Below are positions 11,117-23,739 of a DNA stretch of 64,000 nucleotides, piece by piece (position 1 is the stretch's first letter; each line of letters starts with the position of its first letter). The position numbers and the translations under genes are program-made. Location of the stretch: positions 93,756 to 157,755 of the forward strand of contig QVRM01002381.1 in assembly GCA_003439945.1 (NCBI GenBank), read 5' to 3'. A model generated the notes under the pieces. That model was not told the DNA's origin. It saw only the letters and a program-made list of their open reading frames with translations, and did not search any database. This DNA comes from Dermanyssus gallinae. Lineage: Eukaryota; Arthropoda; Arachnida; Mesostigmata; Dermanyssidae.

Positions 11117-11494
11117 GTAAGTAAACGGAGAATTCCTCTTCGTCGATGTGCTGTTTATAGTACGTCCAAGATACATAACAGTTCTAGATCAAGCCGTAAA
11201 AAAGCTGTCTTTCGAGCCGCTCAGGATACTTTCGTTAGAGAGTAGTGTAGAGCCGGCCACCTACGCACGTACGCACCATGCTGAACCAAATAACTCCTTC
11301 TTTGACTGCCGCTATAAGGATGAGGGCAGGAGTATGCGATCTCTTTTCTCAAAGAGCGAACGGCGATGAAGACAGCCTGCAACTACGCAACAGCCCAAAA
11401 ACTTCTGGTGAACTCTAAAAAATACACGAATTTAAACGAACTTCTAAAACGAGACAAAACTACAGGTAACACTAAAGCCCCAAGTCCTCAGACA

Positions 11495-11554
11495 TAAATA
11501 ACAACCCAATAACGATAATAGACCTAAATAACAACCCAATAACGATAATAGACC
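11495..11554 (+). repeat. Perfect 30-bp tandem duplication
   Basis: The 30-base unit beginning TAAATAACAACCCAATAACG occurs twice without mismatch (11495-11524 and 11525-11554). Confidence 0.95.
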
Positions 11555-11563
11555 CAATAACGT

Positions 11564-11824
11564 GGTAATTCTGTTGCGTGGCAAGTGCTTGGCTTTGCCA
11601 GTATCCTGCACTGTGGCTCCATCCTATTTAGGTCACAGCTCCGTCAACACGACGTGGATAGCGGAGTAAGTTATACGAGTAGATACGTAGATACGCAGGT
11701 CTTGAGGACAGCTACAATTTTTCTGATAGAACGGCAGCAGCACCAAGGGATGAACGGAAAGGAGAGCATTGAAACAAATATTGCGTCTCCCGAGTGCGAA
11801 GTCCAATGCCTATTTCATAGTTGA
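11564..11824 (+). CDS. Unrecognised open frame
   Basis: A frame open from a stop at 11558 to a stop at 11822-11824. The translation has ordinary composition (GFASILHCGSILFRS, then RTATIFLIERQQ) and does not resemble any family I know. It contains a GTAAGT at about 11667 that could be a splice donor. It lies some 450 bases downstream of the possible exon at 10783-11116 and could belong to the same transcription unit, but nothing links them directly. It could also be chance. Confidence 0.15.
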   Translation, partial: GNSVAWQVLGFASILHCGSILFRSQLRQHDVDSGVSYTSRYVDTQVLRTATIFLIERQQHQGMNGKESIETNIASPECEVQCLFHS

Positions 11825-12033
11825 CGCCATGGAATGAGATGATCAGCTGCTGTTGATATAACCTATGCGATACGTTCGAACTTCACAGCTGTAACCTGAC
11901 AGACAAATGAATAACAGAAAATAAAAATATGTGAGAGAGATTATTTCTATCTCTTTGGAGTTGGCTATAACCATCATCTGAATTGCAAAATCAAATCTAG
12001 CGTGTCTATAATGTATACAAATGTATGCGTACT

Positions 12034-12070
<37 letters not shown>

Positions 12071-13110
12071 CAACAATGTTATCGTTTTTAATCTAAATTA
12101 ACTATTCAGGCATTTTTAGAAATAAAATCTATATTTATTAACGAATTTTGCTATATATAACATTAGTTGCATTAAGGACTACAATCTTACCCGAAAACCA
12201 CACATGTATATATAAGATAGATTGACAGTTACAAGCTTACTCGCAATGCTAAATGAGTTCATGTACTATGTCCAAAGGATTCGCAGATGATCCCTGGAAT
12301 GAGGGGCGCACATCTGCTAACTGCAGCGTTCTGATTTTCACCAGCATTCATTCTACAGCATTATCCAGCACATTCGTTTAACGCCCAACTCTATATATAT
12401 ATATATAAGATGCATACACAGTTTGGAAATTGACCCACAGGCCATCATGAACAGTCCTATATCGCTCACTGTCACACAACAGCAATATATATATAAACCC
12501 TAAGCCCAGCCGTAGTATATGAATAAATCATAAAGTATGTGGCTCTAAAATCTACATGTGTGTGAGTGTGTGTCTGTTTGGTTTTATGAATGCGTGTTGG
12601 CAAATTTGTATAGATATATATATTTATATAGAAAGTACTAATACTCATATATATAATATATATATGTGTGTGTACAGTTCTTGCTGCCTTTCAGTAACCG
12701 ATCCACACTGCTTGCCTATAGACAGTCGTTGTAGCTGGGAAAAGAGTTTGCTGCCTTGGTGGTTAACATTAGTAGCAGTAGTAGCTGTTGTTGTTGTCGT
12801 TGTTGGTGTTATCTATGTTGTGGTCGTACTGGTTCTTGCGACGACAACAGCAGCAGCGAATCGAGGCTGTAGCTTATGCGGCGGTCGATGCCAGCGCATC
12901 GGCACGTCGGATGTGGCCCACCTGTACTCACAACTACTCGGCATGCCGTTCTGCCACAATCAATACATACATCGGCTATCTAACTAGTTTGGACTGGGCT
13001 CAGTGGGTGTAACTAATACGACTTGTGTCGTTCTGACGGCTAGTTCTTCGAGCGGAGCGGTGCCAATGCGGGGCCGGTAGGCGGTAGACTTCAGAGGTCA
13101 AGTCGCTAGC
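11825..13110. other. Intergenic, microsatellites only
   Basis: Contains a TA array at 12037-12069, smaller TA tracts near 12393-12406 and 12650-12665, a TG run near 12555-12575 and a GTT-rich stretch near 12785-12815. I see no gene. Confidence 0.5.
12037..12069. repeat. (AT)n microsatellite
   Basis: An uninterrupted AT array of about 33 bases. Confidence 0.95.
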
Positions 13111-15157
13111 TCATTTATTTGCCATGGCGGCGCTGGGCCCAAGTAGGATCTCTCGTTGTTGCTGTCGAGCGACCTGGTCGACCTCAATGCGCTCCACCTC
13201 GAACATGACCGGTGCGGCTAGGATAGCCGCCGAGCTGAAGAATACCCAGATGATGCCTCGCGAGACGCCGTATATCGATGTCACCGCCGATTGCTGCAGA
13301 GCGCGCATTCCGGGTACGCAGAACGGAAAACAAAGCACGTGTAACGTGTGAGAAACGACGTGAGAACAGAGTCAAATGGCATTCGCAGTAGTGTCAGCAA
13401 GGTTATCATCATATAGCATTGGAGATCATGAAAATAATAACAATAATGAACAATACTGTCAAAAAATAATATCAATAATAAACACGCTTATAATACAAAA
13501 AAAATGCTCATAATCGCAGTTATAGTCAGCATAATAATAAATACACTAATACTAATCTTTGCTTCAGTAGGTGACATCGTAAACTGTCGTACATTGTTTC
13601 TGTTGTCACAAAGACAGTAATAAGTAACCTGTAGTGGAAACGCATTTAATGAAGGAAAAACGACGACAACAACAGCAGCAGCAAGAGCTAAATCTCATCT
13701 CAATGACAAGAGTAGCGCGAATAACTAAGAACAACAAGTCTTGTTATCGGGCGCCTCGTGGCCAACTGCTACGGGACACGCGCGGTACGGCTAACAGTGC
13801 TACGAAAAACTAGTAAGCGTAAATTAGACAAAAGACCAAACGTTTTAGTAGCTTAAAGCGGCAATCAACAATGACGTTGAATTGCTTTCATTTCCAAGGA
13901 ACAGGTATAAAACCGTTGGTGGTGGTGGTGGTGATACCTGACAGATATCAACTCGAAAGATGCAAGGACCACTGCATAAGCACCGCGCAATAACATCGTG
14001 CACATCATATCGAAGGCACGTGAACTTGGGTCTGTCAGACGCACCTCTTCGTATTACGACTGGCAGCCCATGATTGCCTGGCTGTAAAGGATCAACCATA
14101 GTCGCTGAATGCATGTCTCATTCGTATCACCCACCCAATCTTAGAGCAGTACGCGGAGGATCGAACCGAACCCAACCGAACGCAGCAATGTAACCCAGCA
14201 AGCAAGCAACAAGCAGATACGACGATGCAAAGCTGTACCGTCAAAGATGCCCACAGTGACCCCACACAGTGGTGAACTAGAGCTGATGGCTCTCTCCGGC
14301 CAGCGCTACCGAGTGAAAACGTTCGATTTCACTGCTGCTGTCGTTGTTGTTGCCGGTAACGCCGCCACCAAACACGAGGTGCTCGAAGATAGCGGTGCTC
14401 TTTGTAGCCGATAAACGCTACGGCTCTATCAATTGGCTATGAATGATGCTGCTATTGCTGCGGCATTGTTACTGCTGCGACAGTGTTACTGCTGGTGACG
14501 CTACTGAAAGTGGCCGTGGCTATGGGGTAACATTGTATCATCTATTCTGTAACATCAGTAAGAGCGGAACAGAAATGAGGAGCGAGGAGAGAACTCATCG
14601 TGAAGAGCGGGACAGAAATGAGGGCATTAGCAGCAGCAGCAGCAACAACATCAGCCGAGCCGACAAGCAAATCGAATAAGAGTAATCGGCAAGCAGATCG
14701 AGTAGGAATAGCCGACAAGCGAATCGAGCGTAAGATCGTCAAATGGGCCTCTCGAGCCGGAATCGAGCCGGAAAGGCATTGCTCCTCATACCGTGACCGA
14801 AGCCAGTGACGAGGTGGCATTGCGAACGCGTTCGGGAAACATCTCCGTCAGTCCCCAGAGGCGTTCGGCGAGCGTTTCGTCGTCTTCCTCGTCGTCGAGC
14901 GTGTGCTCGAGAGCCGACCGGCTCTGCTTGGACGAGCTGCCGGCGCCGGCCTTCGTCGCGATAGTAGTCGTCGTCGTCGAAGTCGTCGTAGCCACGGTGG
15001 GAGTTGGCCGTGAGGCGGTCGCCGACGCCGACGCCACCGTCGTCGTCGCCGCCTGGTCTCCGACACCGCCGGCGATCTCCATGCTCCTGTTGGCTACGGC
15101 AGGACTGTCGGGCACAGTTTCGAAGCCGGAGTCGGGCTCATCAGTGTCGCCGACCAT
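13111..15157 (-). CDS. TOMM22: TOM22 mitochondrial import receptor (two exons)
   Basis: Exon 1 is 15157-14792 (122 codons) and exon 2 is 13293-13111 (60 codons plus stop), separated by a phase-0 intron of 1,498 bases with donor ACG|GTATGA and acceptor CTGCAG|CAA. The 182-residue product carries the TOM22 signature ETLAERLWGLTEMFPERVR at 94-112, a single membrane segment at about 135-153 (GIIWVFFSSAAILAAPVMF) and the conserved tail QQQREILLGP. With this splice the spacing between ERVR and the membrane-proximal SRG is 17 residues, as I recall it for human TOM22. TOM22 is the central tail-anchored receptor of the outer-membrane TOM complex, with the acidic amino terminus in the cytosol. It is longer than the usual 140-150 residues because of an Ala/Thr/Val-rich insertion at about 36-75. 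The start is the ATG at 15157; an upstream in-frame GTG adds only three residues. Confidence 0.93.
13294..14791 (-). other. TOM22 intron
   Basis: The intron has GT and AG ends on the minus strand. It contains AAT-rich stretches near 13430-13550 and CAG/CAA runs near 13665-13685 and 14632-14650. I recognise no transposon. Confidence 0.85.
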
Positions 15158-18100
15158 TGCACGCACGCACGGAAGAACGAACGAACAGACTAGCCACTCG
15201 CTCGCTTACACTAGCTGGAACAACTGCAGCAGCAGCAGCGACAGCAACAGCACCACCAACACCTCCAGCTATACGTGCCGCCGGATAGCGATAGCTATGT
15301 GTGGAGGAGAGATGCTGGTTCACGCGCGTCGAACCTCGCAACCTACGGCGATACTTGCTGTTCGGCCTGGCGGCTGCCGCTGTTGTTGCTGCTGCTGCGG
15401 CTATGCTTCTGAGCACACTGTGTGTGAACGCAGAGTGGATTGTCGGTCTGCCTGCCTGCGAAAGAAAGATAGACAGATAGATAGATAGATAGAGACACAA
15501 AACAAAAAGAAGGAGAGTGTGCTGCTCTCCGCTCGGAGCGTAAATAGCGACACTAAAATCTGACCGCGCGGAACGGATGGTTCGGCCACTAAATGCCGAG
15601 CCAACCGAACGGGAAGCGAGCGGGAAAGGGCGAACGCAGGCGATTAGCGCGCGGATGTGGTGCTAACGTGCCGAGAGGTTGGCAACCATTTGCAGTTGTA
15701 AAACGCGCCGCCCGCGCACCCGCATGGCGGGAATAATGTCGGCGGCTTGAAATTTCTGACGAGAAATAATCCTGGCTGTCGGCTAGGGGTGACCCACGAC
15801 CGGTGGCGGTTTTGGAGATAACAGTTTTTAGAAAAAAATTAACTACTCCGAAAGGTGAGGGGTTTGATGGGGGGGGGGGGGGGGGTGGAAATCGAAGCAC
15901 TAATTATCAGAAATGACTTTGATAAAGATGTACAAGTTATCAATACGGTGGCATCGGCTCTGCTTTCTCTGTCTTGCTCTGTGGAGGATGACACGCATGA
16001 AATACATTCGATCTGTACGAACAGAGAGTCACTGGTTAGCTTTGAGTGGGAAGTAGAGAGTTCTCCTACATGGGTCGAACATGATACCATTAACTCCCAT
16101 CTGCATACTTCACTAATTTCTAACCATTATAGGAAATAATGGTTACGAATGGGTGAAGATCACCAGCGTGCAGCGCATTTGAGCTGGGCGAGAAGAAAAT
16201 TGGAGTGCTAAGCGAAGTAACGTAAAATATCCGTTGACATTCGTGACTATTAGATCGAAATACTTAACAGTGATCATGAGATAAACGTTGTGCGATCTCA
16301 TTCAGACAGACACGCTGGTAGTTATTGTGCAACGATTCGTCCGCAATAAGCTTCAATAGCCATCCATTCAGGTGCACAGTTGTTGACCGCTTGTTTGTGT
16401 AGAGAACGCTAGCTAAACTTAGCAACATCTCAGCTGCATCATTAATACGTATGTATATGCATGCATGTGACTCCAGGCAAGCAGTAGTTTACAAATACAC
16501 CCTAACACAGTGTACGGATTACGCGGTGTGGATATGTGTTACTATTATCAAATGAAAAATAAATAAAATTAAAAGGCGTTTCGCTGCGATGTATATCGGC
16601 ATTGGCATACGATGCATGTGAGGCCCTACGGAGTGTTGATATTATTAGGTCACCCATGCTCATCAGTATCAGATTGAGACAGACGCCTTTCAGGCAATCT
16701 GAAAAAGAAATGATCTCTCATTGAGCAGTTTTGAGGTAAGGCAATCAATGAGCATCAAAAAAGCTTGTCGAGTTGAAAGGCTGTATGAGGTTTTTCCACT
16801 GCAATGTCCTGTGTTCTCCATTTCAATCCTCATATTTTGAACCCAACACCCTCATCTACAAGGGTTTTAGATATTGTGTGCTTTATCAGCAGAACCCCCT
16901 CAAGTTGCTATAGCAGTTCTCTTCTTTCTAAAGGACAGTGACTTACGTCCAGGTTGACAGCCGCTTGTATGGTGTTTTTCTACCTAAGCGATTAGCTGGC
17001 GTTATCGTTTTACGTACTATTTTCTTTTTTCTCGTTATGCGCCATTTTAACCTTTCTCTTTACGAGTGCTGCCAATGCGTTTTTGCAGAGGCGTTTTTAA
17101 CGTATTGCCTCGACTCGGGGTGCAGTCCTTGCTGCCGTGCATCGTTTATTAAACAAAAATTCTCCCTTTCCACTCACTTCTAGGCCTTGAGTTAGTAATC
17201 CTGCGTATCAGGGTTACTAATTCACGATCGAAGCAAAGCGCGCCAGGCACTGAACTCTGCCGGGATTCTCTAAGAGGATAACAGATCTAGTTTTAACCCA
17301 ATGCTTTTCAATCGTGCCTTTCTTTAGAAAGTGACTTTTTGCCTCAGAAATTCCAATCTTCTCCATATGCCTATATGGCGGAATAGCATGACACCAGAAT
17401 GCCGTCTTACATACCGCCCACGTCAGGTACATTCGTCCCTGCTCCACTATTGAACAGCAATTTTTGTTGAGTTATCCATCGAGATCTCCGTCCACATTAC
17501 CACCCTCTCTTGTGCAAACTTGCGTTAGACTAATTTGCCAATATCAACGAAGCATCCTCGGTACGCCTCTAAACCCTAATTATAATACGCTTAGTCATAA
17601 TTCCTTTTCCGATCCACGCCGATGGGCTTACATACGCTGCGATTACTTCAACTCTCGGTGACTCAATAGTAATGAGAATCTTTGGCAACTAACTCTGCTT
17701 TTACTATGCTCACTCTAGCAGAAATAGATACATTCTCGCTTTTACATACCCTAGCCAGACTGTGAAAACCGTGGAACACTTTTAGTTCGAATGGCTTAAA
17801 AGCCCAAGACCCGCCAAGATAACAATTATCTACCCACTTAAGTGCCTCTTATCCTTCCCGTCCTAGAACGCTATACCCTTCATAATTCCATGATACGGTG
17901 TGAACTTCCCTCACCTGTACATCTGCTCTTTGTCTTTGCAACCAGAACAGTTTGGGAATCCTTCGCCCTTCCCCAAAACATACTTGCATCCATCCTAGAT
18001 AAAGCCCCAATTTTATTGTGATTTGGAGAGCATACATGTAGATGAATCACAGGGCCGCGGAAGTCAGTTAAGTCGAGTCAGGAAAATGTTGGATATGATT

Positions 18101-20299
18101 TGTGTTTTACTTTGTCTATTAGAGTGGGAGCCTATAGTGCTTCTCGTATTGACGACCTTGGCGCTTTCCGCAGCGCTTTTTCAAAAAAACTGTTCGTGGT
18201 CTTTCTTTAGCTTGTCGTCCTTTTTAATCAAGGGATTGCAGATAATTAGCAGGGATGCTGTTTTTTTTATTCGCTTCTAACCAAATTATATTTTATAACG
18301 AAAAACAATACTTAACAAGCAGCACTCATGTGGCACCTGTAGAACTGCATGCTCTACATCTTCGTTTACAAAGTGTACAGGTTGCTGTTACATCCATGCT
18401 GTAACACTTAAAACATTGCGTTCGTCCCGGATATAAAACAACGTGTCTTGTAATTCTATAAATACTTCTGCCGGCTAGTCTCTAAATAAATTATTTGAAT
18501 GAAACAATTGACCCCTTTCGGAGACATCTAGTCTTACTGTCGTGCAGAAACGTTAGACTTAACTATATGAATCAAGTTGTGGAGTGCGAGTTTGTGTTTC
18601 TAGAGTAATACTGGTAAAGCAGTGGCAGCGATGACGTCGAGAGCATATTCGGGTAGCAACAAGCAACAACTCCCTCTAGTACAACAGACAAATAAACGAT
18701 TTCTTTGTTGATCGAAGTCTGTTCCGGCTGACACCGCAGTCAATTGTCAGAAACTCGCACAAGTTTATTTAGGCACAACTTTTTTTGTGGGGATTTAGGA
18801 TATAAAATACATCTACATACGACTGAGTAAAAGCAGAACAGGAGTTTGTAATCCCCTTAACATGCTCACCCTCAGATTGTGTGAGACTAAGCCACCTAGC
18901 AGCAAGTCTTGCAGGCCAGTCTTGGCGTCTGACAAGAATCGAGCTGAAAGATTAAGGCAATACCCACTAATACTTTACAAATATAGACGGCAGTGCCTAC
19001 ATATATGTATCCTCCTTAAGATGACCCTCCGACCTGCGGGATCCTTAACGCAAAAGAGTAACTACACACAGGCGACGGGGAAGTCACGAGTCTTTAGTCG
19101 AATTCAAGTTACTTTTAACCTGACCGTTAGACATATGCCTAGAAAACGAGCTTTGAAATAGTACAGTATAGGGAATACAGCCTAACAGGCGTGCTGGCCT
19201 TTGCAATAACGGAAAGCCGGATCTAACTAGAAGCGTGTTCCGGATTTATCGAAGATTGCCGGCCTCCGCAAGTAAACCGATTGGATCCTTTGTACTGTAA
19301 CAGATTGGTCAACGGCTATAAATAAAGTAACAGACTGGTCAATAAATCTGAATAAAATGCTTAAACACAAATTAATTTTTGCACTTTAGTCCTGGTGGCG
19401 TCTGGTTGATGGATGTTCACAAAAAATCTATTTAGATTTAGCTTATATGCTTTACAAGCATTACATAACCGTCACATTTATTCAGGTAAAATTGTTAGAT
19501 ACAAGAAAAACCTCCTGTAAGCCCTCAACATGTTCTTCTCGAAGTATGGAACATATAATTTTTATCAAATCAGACTTAGGGAAACGTTTTTGGAGTTTTT
19601 GTTGTAAAAACATCACTTTTGTCCCTTGCCAAGTGGTTTAAAACAACCAGTTAAACTAACACATGTATGCACAAACATACGTATACTTACAAACACATTT
19701 TGGAGCATCTCTAAACATTGCCTGATCTTGCGTCATTTCCAAAAGTTAGGCATATGTTGAGCAATGAGAAGTAAATCCTTGTTGATTACGGTTTGCACGT
19801 CATTAAGCATTTCAGACTTTTCAAGTGGCGCACAATTTTTTTTCGACAATTCCACAGCATTGTAATATGTTTTGATAGTTTTAACGTTTTGTAAATTACA
19901 TATACTTGAAGACAGGTGCTGAGTTTAAAGAATTCCGGCACAGTACAGTCGTGTTACTTTCCTTCAATTACCACTTTCAAGGGGTAGGTTAGGGACGGAG
20001 CCAATGATTTCGAAAGCTAGATGGAATATACTCAGGGATGAAACAATACTTAGGCTCAAATTCGAAAGTAATCTAAACGTTTGAAATCACGAGAGATTTA
20101 TCAAGACATCTAAATGTGATATATATAACTTTGTTATGCTAGCACGTTGGAGTGAACAATTGTCTTTGCGAGAACGTGTGGTCACGAGTTCTCTACCCCT
20201 GGATTAGCCCGGTTTAGCAAATGTGTCCCGAACAGATGCTGAATCTCCTCGTTGAGTGTCTAGCGACAGCTTCTGACGCAAGAATTCGGACGCTCTCGA
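15158..20299. other. Upstream of TOM22 and gene-free spacer
   Basis: The first 500 bases are GC-rich and plausibly hold the TOM22 promoter; a (TAGA)n run lies at about 15472-15491. From about 15900 onward the sequence is of mixed composition with no open frame I trust. Candidates at 16938-17183 and 18862-19161 have no recognisable motif. Confidence 0.45.
15869..15885 (+). repeat. Poly(G) run
   Basis: A run of about 17 consecutive G residues. Confidence 0.95.
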
Positions 20300-20640
20300 A
20301 TCTCACGTCGAAATGTTAAGGCTTCTACCTACACGCTTAATCAGCTTGAGTGTGAGGGGCATCTCCGAACGCCAACAGGCCAAACAGGTGCGGATAATCA
20401 GCGCCAGAGTATTTTCCGCATTTGTCAGTCTCTGCTTACCTGGAGGCATAACCTGCTCGGTCCGCACCTGTACCGATTATCGAGAGGGCTAATGAGTCGG
20501 TTACAGTGGCATCCCGAGCAAGCGTGCGACCACATTTAAAGGAGATCAGAGTGAGACCCAGCCCCAGCCCCTTGATTACTAACGCCCTGGTTTTATCAGA
20601 AACGGAAGGGGCTATTAATCAGGTTTGCTAGTCGCTTTTC
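20300..20640 (-). pseudogene. Relic of the RT plus restriction-like endonuclease LINE
   Basis: On the minus strand the segment near 20480-20555 reads SLTLISFKCGRTLA, then RDATVTDSLA. This aligns with MTLIPFE-GRILIWDATVTDS of the relic at 8880-10250. The surrounding sequence is too decayed to read as a continuous frame. It is followed by a long poly(G) run. Confidence 0.5.
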
Positions 20641-20645
20641 CTGCA

Positions 20646-20668
20646 GGGGGGGGGGGGGGGGGGGGGGG
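20646..20668 (+). repeat. Poly(G) run
   Basis: A run of about 23 consecutive G residues at the edge of a LINE relic. Confidence 0.95.
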
Positions 20669-21390
20669 CTGTCCAACTGCCCTGACTAGCCCTATCATCA
20701 GGCAGAGAGTCGAAATTTGGAAGTCCAGTTTGAATGGTAATGCACCATCTTTTTTATTGAGACATTAAAGTTTTTGTCCGAACATGGCCGATTTTAATCC
20801 ATTAAAAGGCCCTGTTTCCCTCTTAGGGCCGGGGTAGACTCAAACGTCAATTCATTTTTTTACATCAATAATGTAAGCCCCATAATTTTTAAGAGTCTAG
20901 ATTGTGCTATTTTCCTCCTCGGTTCTGGAGAGCTGACACTGCTGATAAAGACGACCTGGTAAAAAAATAATTGTAATGTGGTTTGTTCTTCATAAGTAGC
21001 TGAGCTCGAGCAGTTGAAGCTGTGTTCATATTGCCTATTATCGTACCAAATGACCTAGAATAAGGGTTCAAGTCTAATGGCTCGGTTGGTTACGTTGAAA
21101 GCCAAACTACTTTTTATTCTATTCTTCCAGCACTTGGTTCGCGAGGGCCTCTGTTTTACTGATGAGTGAGTCCATTTGTCAAATAATGCAAGCTCAGCCA
21201 TTATCTTAGACCTTCTTACCTAGCGTGTACGGCGCATGTGAGATCCCATTTTCAATACAAGCCAATTCCGCAGCACTTTCAAGACGAAACAGGCGGTGAT
21301 TGGAGCAGCTGTCTGAGACATCGAGCCACCTTTGGGCACACTGAGTTTAGCAATTGTAGAATGAATCCAAAGTAATTGCATAGCATAACC

Positions 21391-22085
21391 ACAGGTTATG
21401 CTCAAGGTGATAATCTTAGCCCTCTGCTTTTTTCTACTCTTCTCAGCGATCTGCCGCTAATAATTCAGAAAGAACACGATACGGTCGGCATCATACTATA
21501 TGCTGACGATATCGTCATGTACAGTCGTGACAAGGTGGAGTTGCAGCGAAGCATACGCACCCTGGAGGTGTACTGCGAGAACAACGGCTTTAAGATTAAC
21601 GCCGAGAAAACAAAAGCTATCAAAATTAGACCTGGGGGACTGCTTACTCGTTCCGATCAGTACTGGTGCAGTCGAGTTCGTTAACACCTTCTGTTACCTT
21701 GAAATTAACTTTTCGATGAAGGGCACAACCTTTGGAAAACACATCGCCGAACGAACTAGAAAAAAGTCTAGTCGCAGTGTCTACAATCGAAAGCCCCAAC
21801 AATTATCCCTGACCACACTAAAAGCACTTTTTGACCTGAAAGTTGCTTCGGTGGCGGCCTACGGCATCCAGGTCATATGGGAACACCTCAGCCTATCACA
21901 GCTAGAAAAGCTAGATAAGGTAAGGCCTACGTTTTTCAAACCATCCATTGGATTGCCACGAAATGCAAAAAAAAACCGTCTAGTTTACCTTATGACTTCT
22001 ACTCAACCACTTGTAGAAGATCTAGTAACTAGATTCCGAATATTTTATTACTTATCTATAAACATGTGTTTTATTACAATGGTGT
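21391..22085 (+). pseudogene. Reverse transcriptase fragment of the esterase-type LINE
   Basis: Begins mid-RT with TTGYAQGDNLSPLLFS, then DLPLIIQ, the catalytic VGIILYADDIVMYS and NGFKINAEKTKA. A frameshift near 21650 moves on to AVEFVNTFCYLEINFS, HIAERTRKKS, LKALFDLKVASVAAYGIQVIWEHLS and KNRLVYLM. The same order appears in the longer element at 60285-63868. Its 5' edge coincides with a perfect inverted repeat, AGCATAACC-ACA-GGTTATGCT at 21382-21402. The 3' end is lost after the LVYLM region. It is non-functional because of the frameshift and truncation. Confidence 0.8.
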
Positions 22086-22249
22086 ACTAGTCACTTTTTT
22101 TATCGGCGACTCCTTATTAAGTATTTCAGGAAGCGACGTGTATCGACAGTATTCTTTTAGGTCTTTTTCGGTTCCTGAGTCAGGTTTTGAGTTCAGCGTT
22201 GGCTTGGAAGGTTGACTGAGCCTAAACTCAAAGGGGTGTCAACAAACCA

Positions 22250-22660
22250 CCCTCCTCACTCGCTCACTAAGTAACCAGAAAAAACAAAAATCGCATACTT
22301 TTTTGTTTTTTAATTTTGTTCTTTGGCGTAGTTTCCTTAGAGCTCTGCATACTTAGTCCAGCGGGGTTCCAAATCTTTGAAAAAGTAGAAAGTCCTGAGG
22401 CTTTTGAAATGCACGTGGACCTCTTCGTCAGACAAAAATAACTTTCTTCCTTCAGACATTTAAGTTTGGGAACAAAAAAGTCACAATAGGCCAAATGGGA
22501 GAATATTAGTGAATGGGGTAGCAACTCAAACCCTGATTCGTGCAATTTTGACAAAAAAAACCCGAACTGTGTGCAGATTTTCTTGCAAACGGTTCAGTAT
22601 TGCGGAATAAGATGCTCCTGTGACTGTTCGATTCATTTACAGTGTTTTTAGTATTACCCA
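22250..22660 (-). pseudogene. mariner transposase relic, carboxy-terminal part
   Basis: On the minus strand the frames read RTVTGASYSAILNRLQENL, then ESGFELLPHSLIFSHLAYCD and FFVPKLKCLKEE, then EPRWTKYAEL-stop-GNYAKE. These correspond to the mariner blocks TVTG..Y..LL.RL, ELLPHPPYSPDLAPCDFFLFP.LK and L..RW.KCIEL.GDY. The conserved HDNAPAH block between the first two is deleted. The amino-terminal helix-turn-helix of what looks like the same element is at 23740-23905, separated by LINE sequence. Confidence 0.75.
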
Positions 22661-22699
22661 ATAATACTGTTAAAATTAATATATATTATATTAAACATA

Positions 22700-23725
22700 T
22701 TTATTACGTCTCGAAAACGGCATTTGTTTTCGTTATCTTGATCTTTGGTACGATATATTCATATCCGCAAAACGTCACTGACCCAACACTCAAAAAACCG
22801 GTGCTGGCTAACATGTTTGATGATGATATTTGGTGCCAATTAGGCCGCAAAATGTACAGCGACTCGTCGTAAGGGTTATGGAGTCCAAACCGATGCAACA
22901 GTTTGTAGCGAAATCCCATGGACGGAAAAGCGGCCGAGAACGTGGCGCTGCTCAGAGAGCTGTTCTATCCATGCGTTGTCTAACATTGCCGGTGTCCTGG
23001 AGAACGTTTCTGGCACTTCTCTCATCGTCTGCTCATTATCCACTATGGAGATATTGCAGTAAAGGCGTAGGCCCTCGATAGACTTTAAGTTAGCTTGTTC
23101 CGTGCGTATCTAGGGAGGCTTAATGTTCTCTATAGTTAATAATAGCTCTCTTAAGGAGCGTTGCCTTCATCGTGCCGCGAGCGCTAAACTGCTGATCGGA
23201 GTGGTATTCCCAAATTAATATGGTATCATATTATGTCACGAAGGCGACCTGCATTTTAAGCAGCATTAGGACTTTGTTTAATGAGAGCTTCTGTAGCGCC
23301 TGGATTGAGGTCGTGATAGCAATGTTACTATTAACTCGCTGAGATATGTAGGTCGAGATGTGCCGTTTGGCGTTAGCTGAACATCCAGATAAGTAAGCTC
23401 TGAAATAAATTCTACAGGAGCACCACCCAAGCTAAGCCTATCACTTCTCCTCACTGAGTGAGACTGAGAGAAGCGAGCTAAAATTATCGCTCTAGGGATA
23501 GCCGCTGGTTTGCAGGAACGGCCGGTGTTTCTGAATGCCGTCTTCTAGGATAGCCGAATTTTATTTCAGCCTGGCTACCAGTATTTGTGTCAAACGCCGC
23601 CTTGTAGTCTACGAATAGAGCGTACACGACTTGGTGCTTGACGGTGGCCGAGTGCTTCACGTCGTTAAAAAGCTTCTGGATTGCGGTCTTCGTCGAACAT
23701 CTCGAGATCCATGTTTTCACGAGAG
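22700..23725 (-). pseudogene. Esterase-type LINE relic, RT to carboxy terminus
   Basis: On the minus strand, from high to low coordinates, the frames read RCSTKTAIQKLFNDVKHS and VVYALFVDYKAAFDT (RT motif A). Then comes LSLGGAPVEFISELTYLDVQL, followed by IQALQKLSLNKVLMLLKMQV and ILIWEYHSDQQF. The final piece is HGFRYKLLHRFGLHNPYDES at about 22840-22920, matching the HGFHHKLCAERGFHDPCDS knuckle at 63722 but with its cysteines lost. The catalytic YADD region is missing, so the copy is internally deleted. It sits between the two halves of a mariner relic. Confidence 0.75.
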
Positions 23726-23739
23726 GTGATTCTTTTTGC

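Noticed and set aside
14793..15488. 231-residue plus-strand frame
   Set aside because: Overlaps TOM22 exon 1 antisense and is low complexity; TOM22 motifs on the other strand are decisive.
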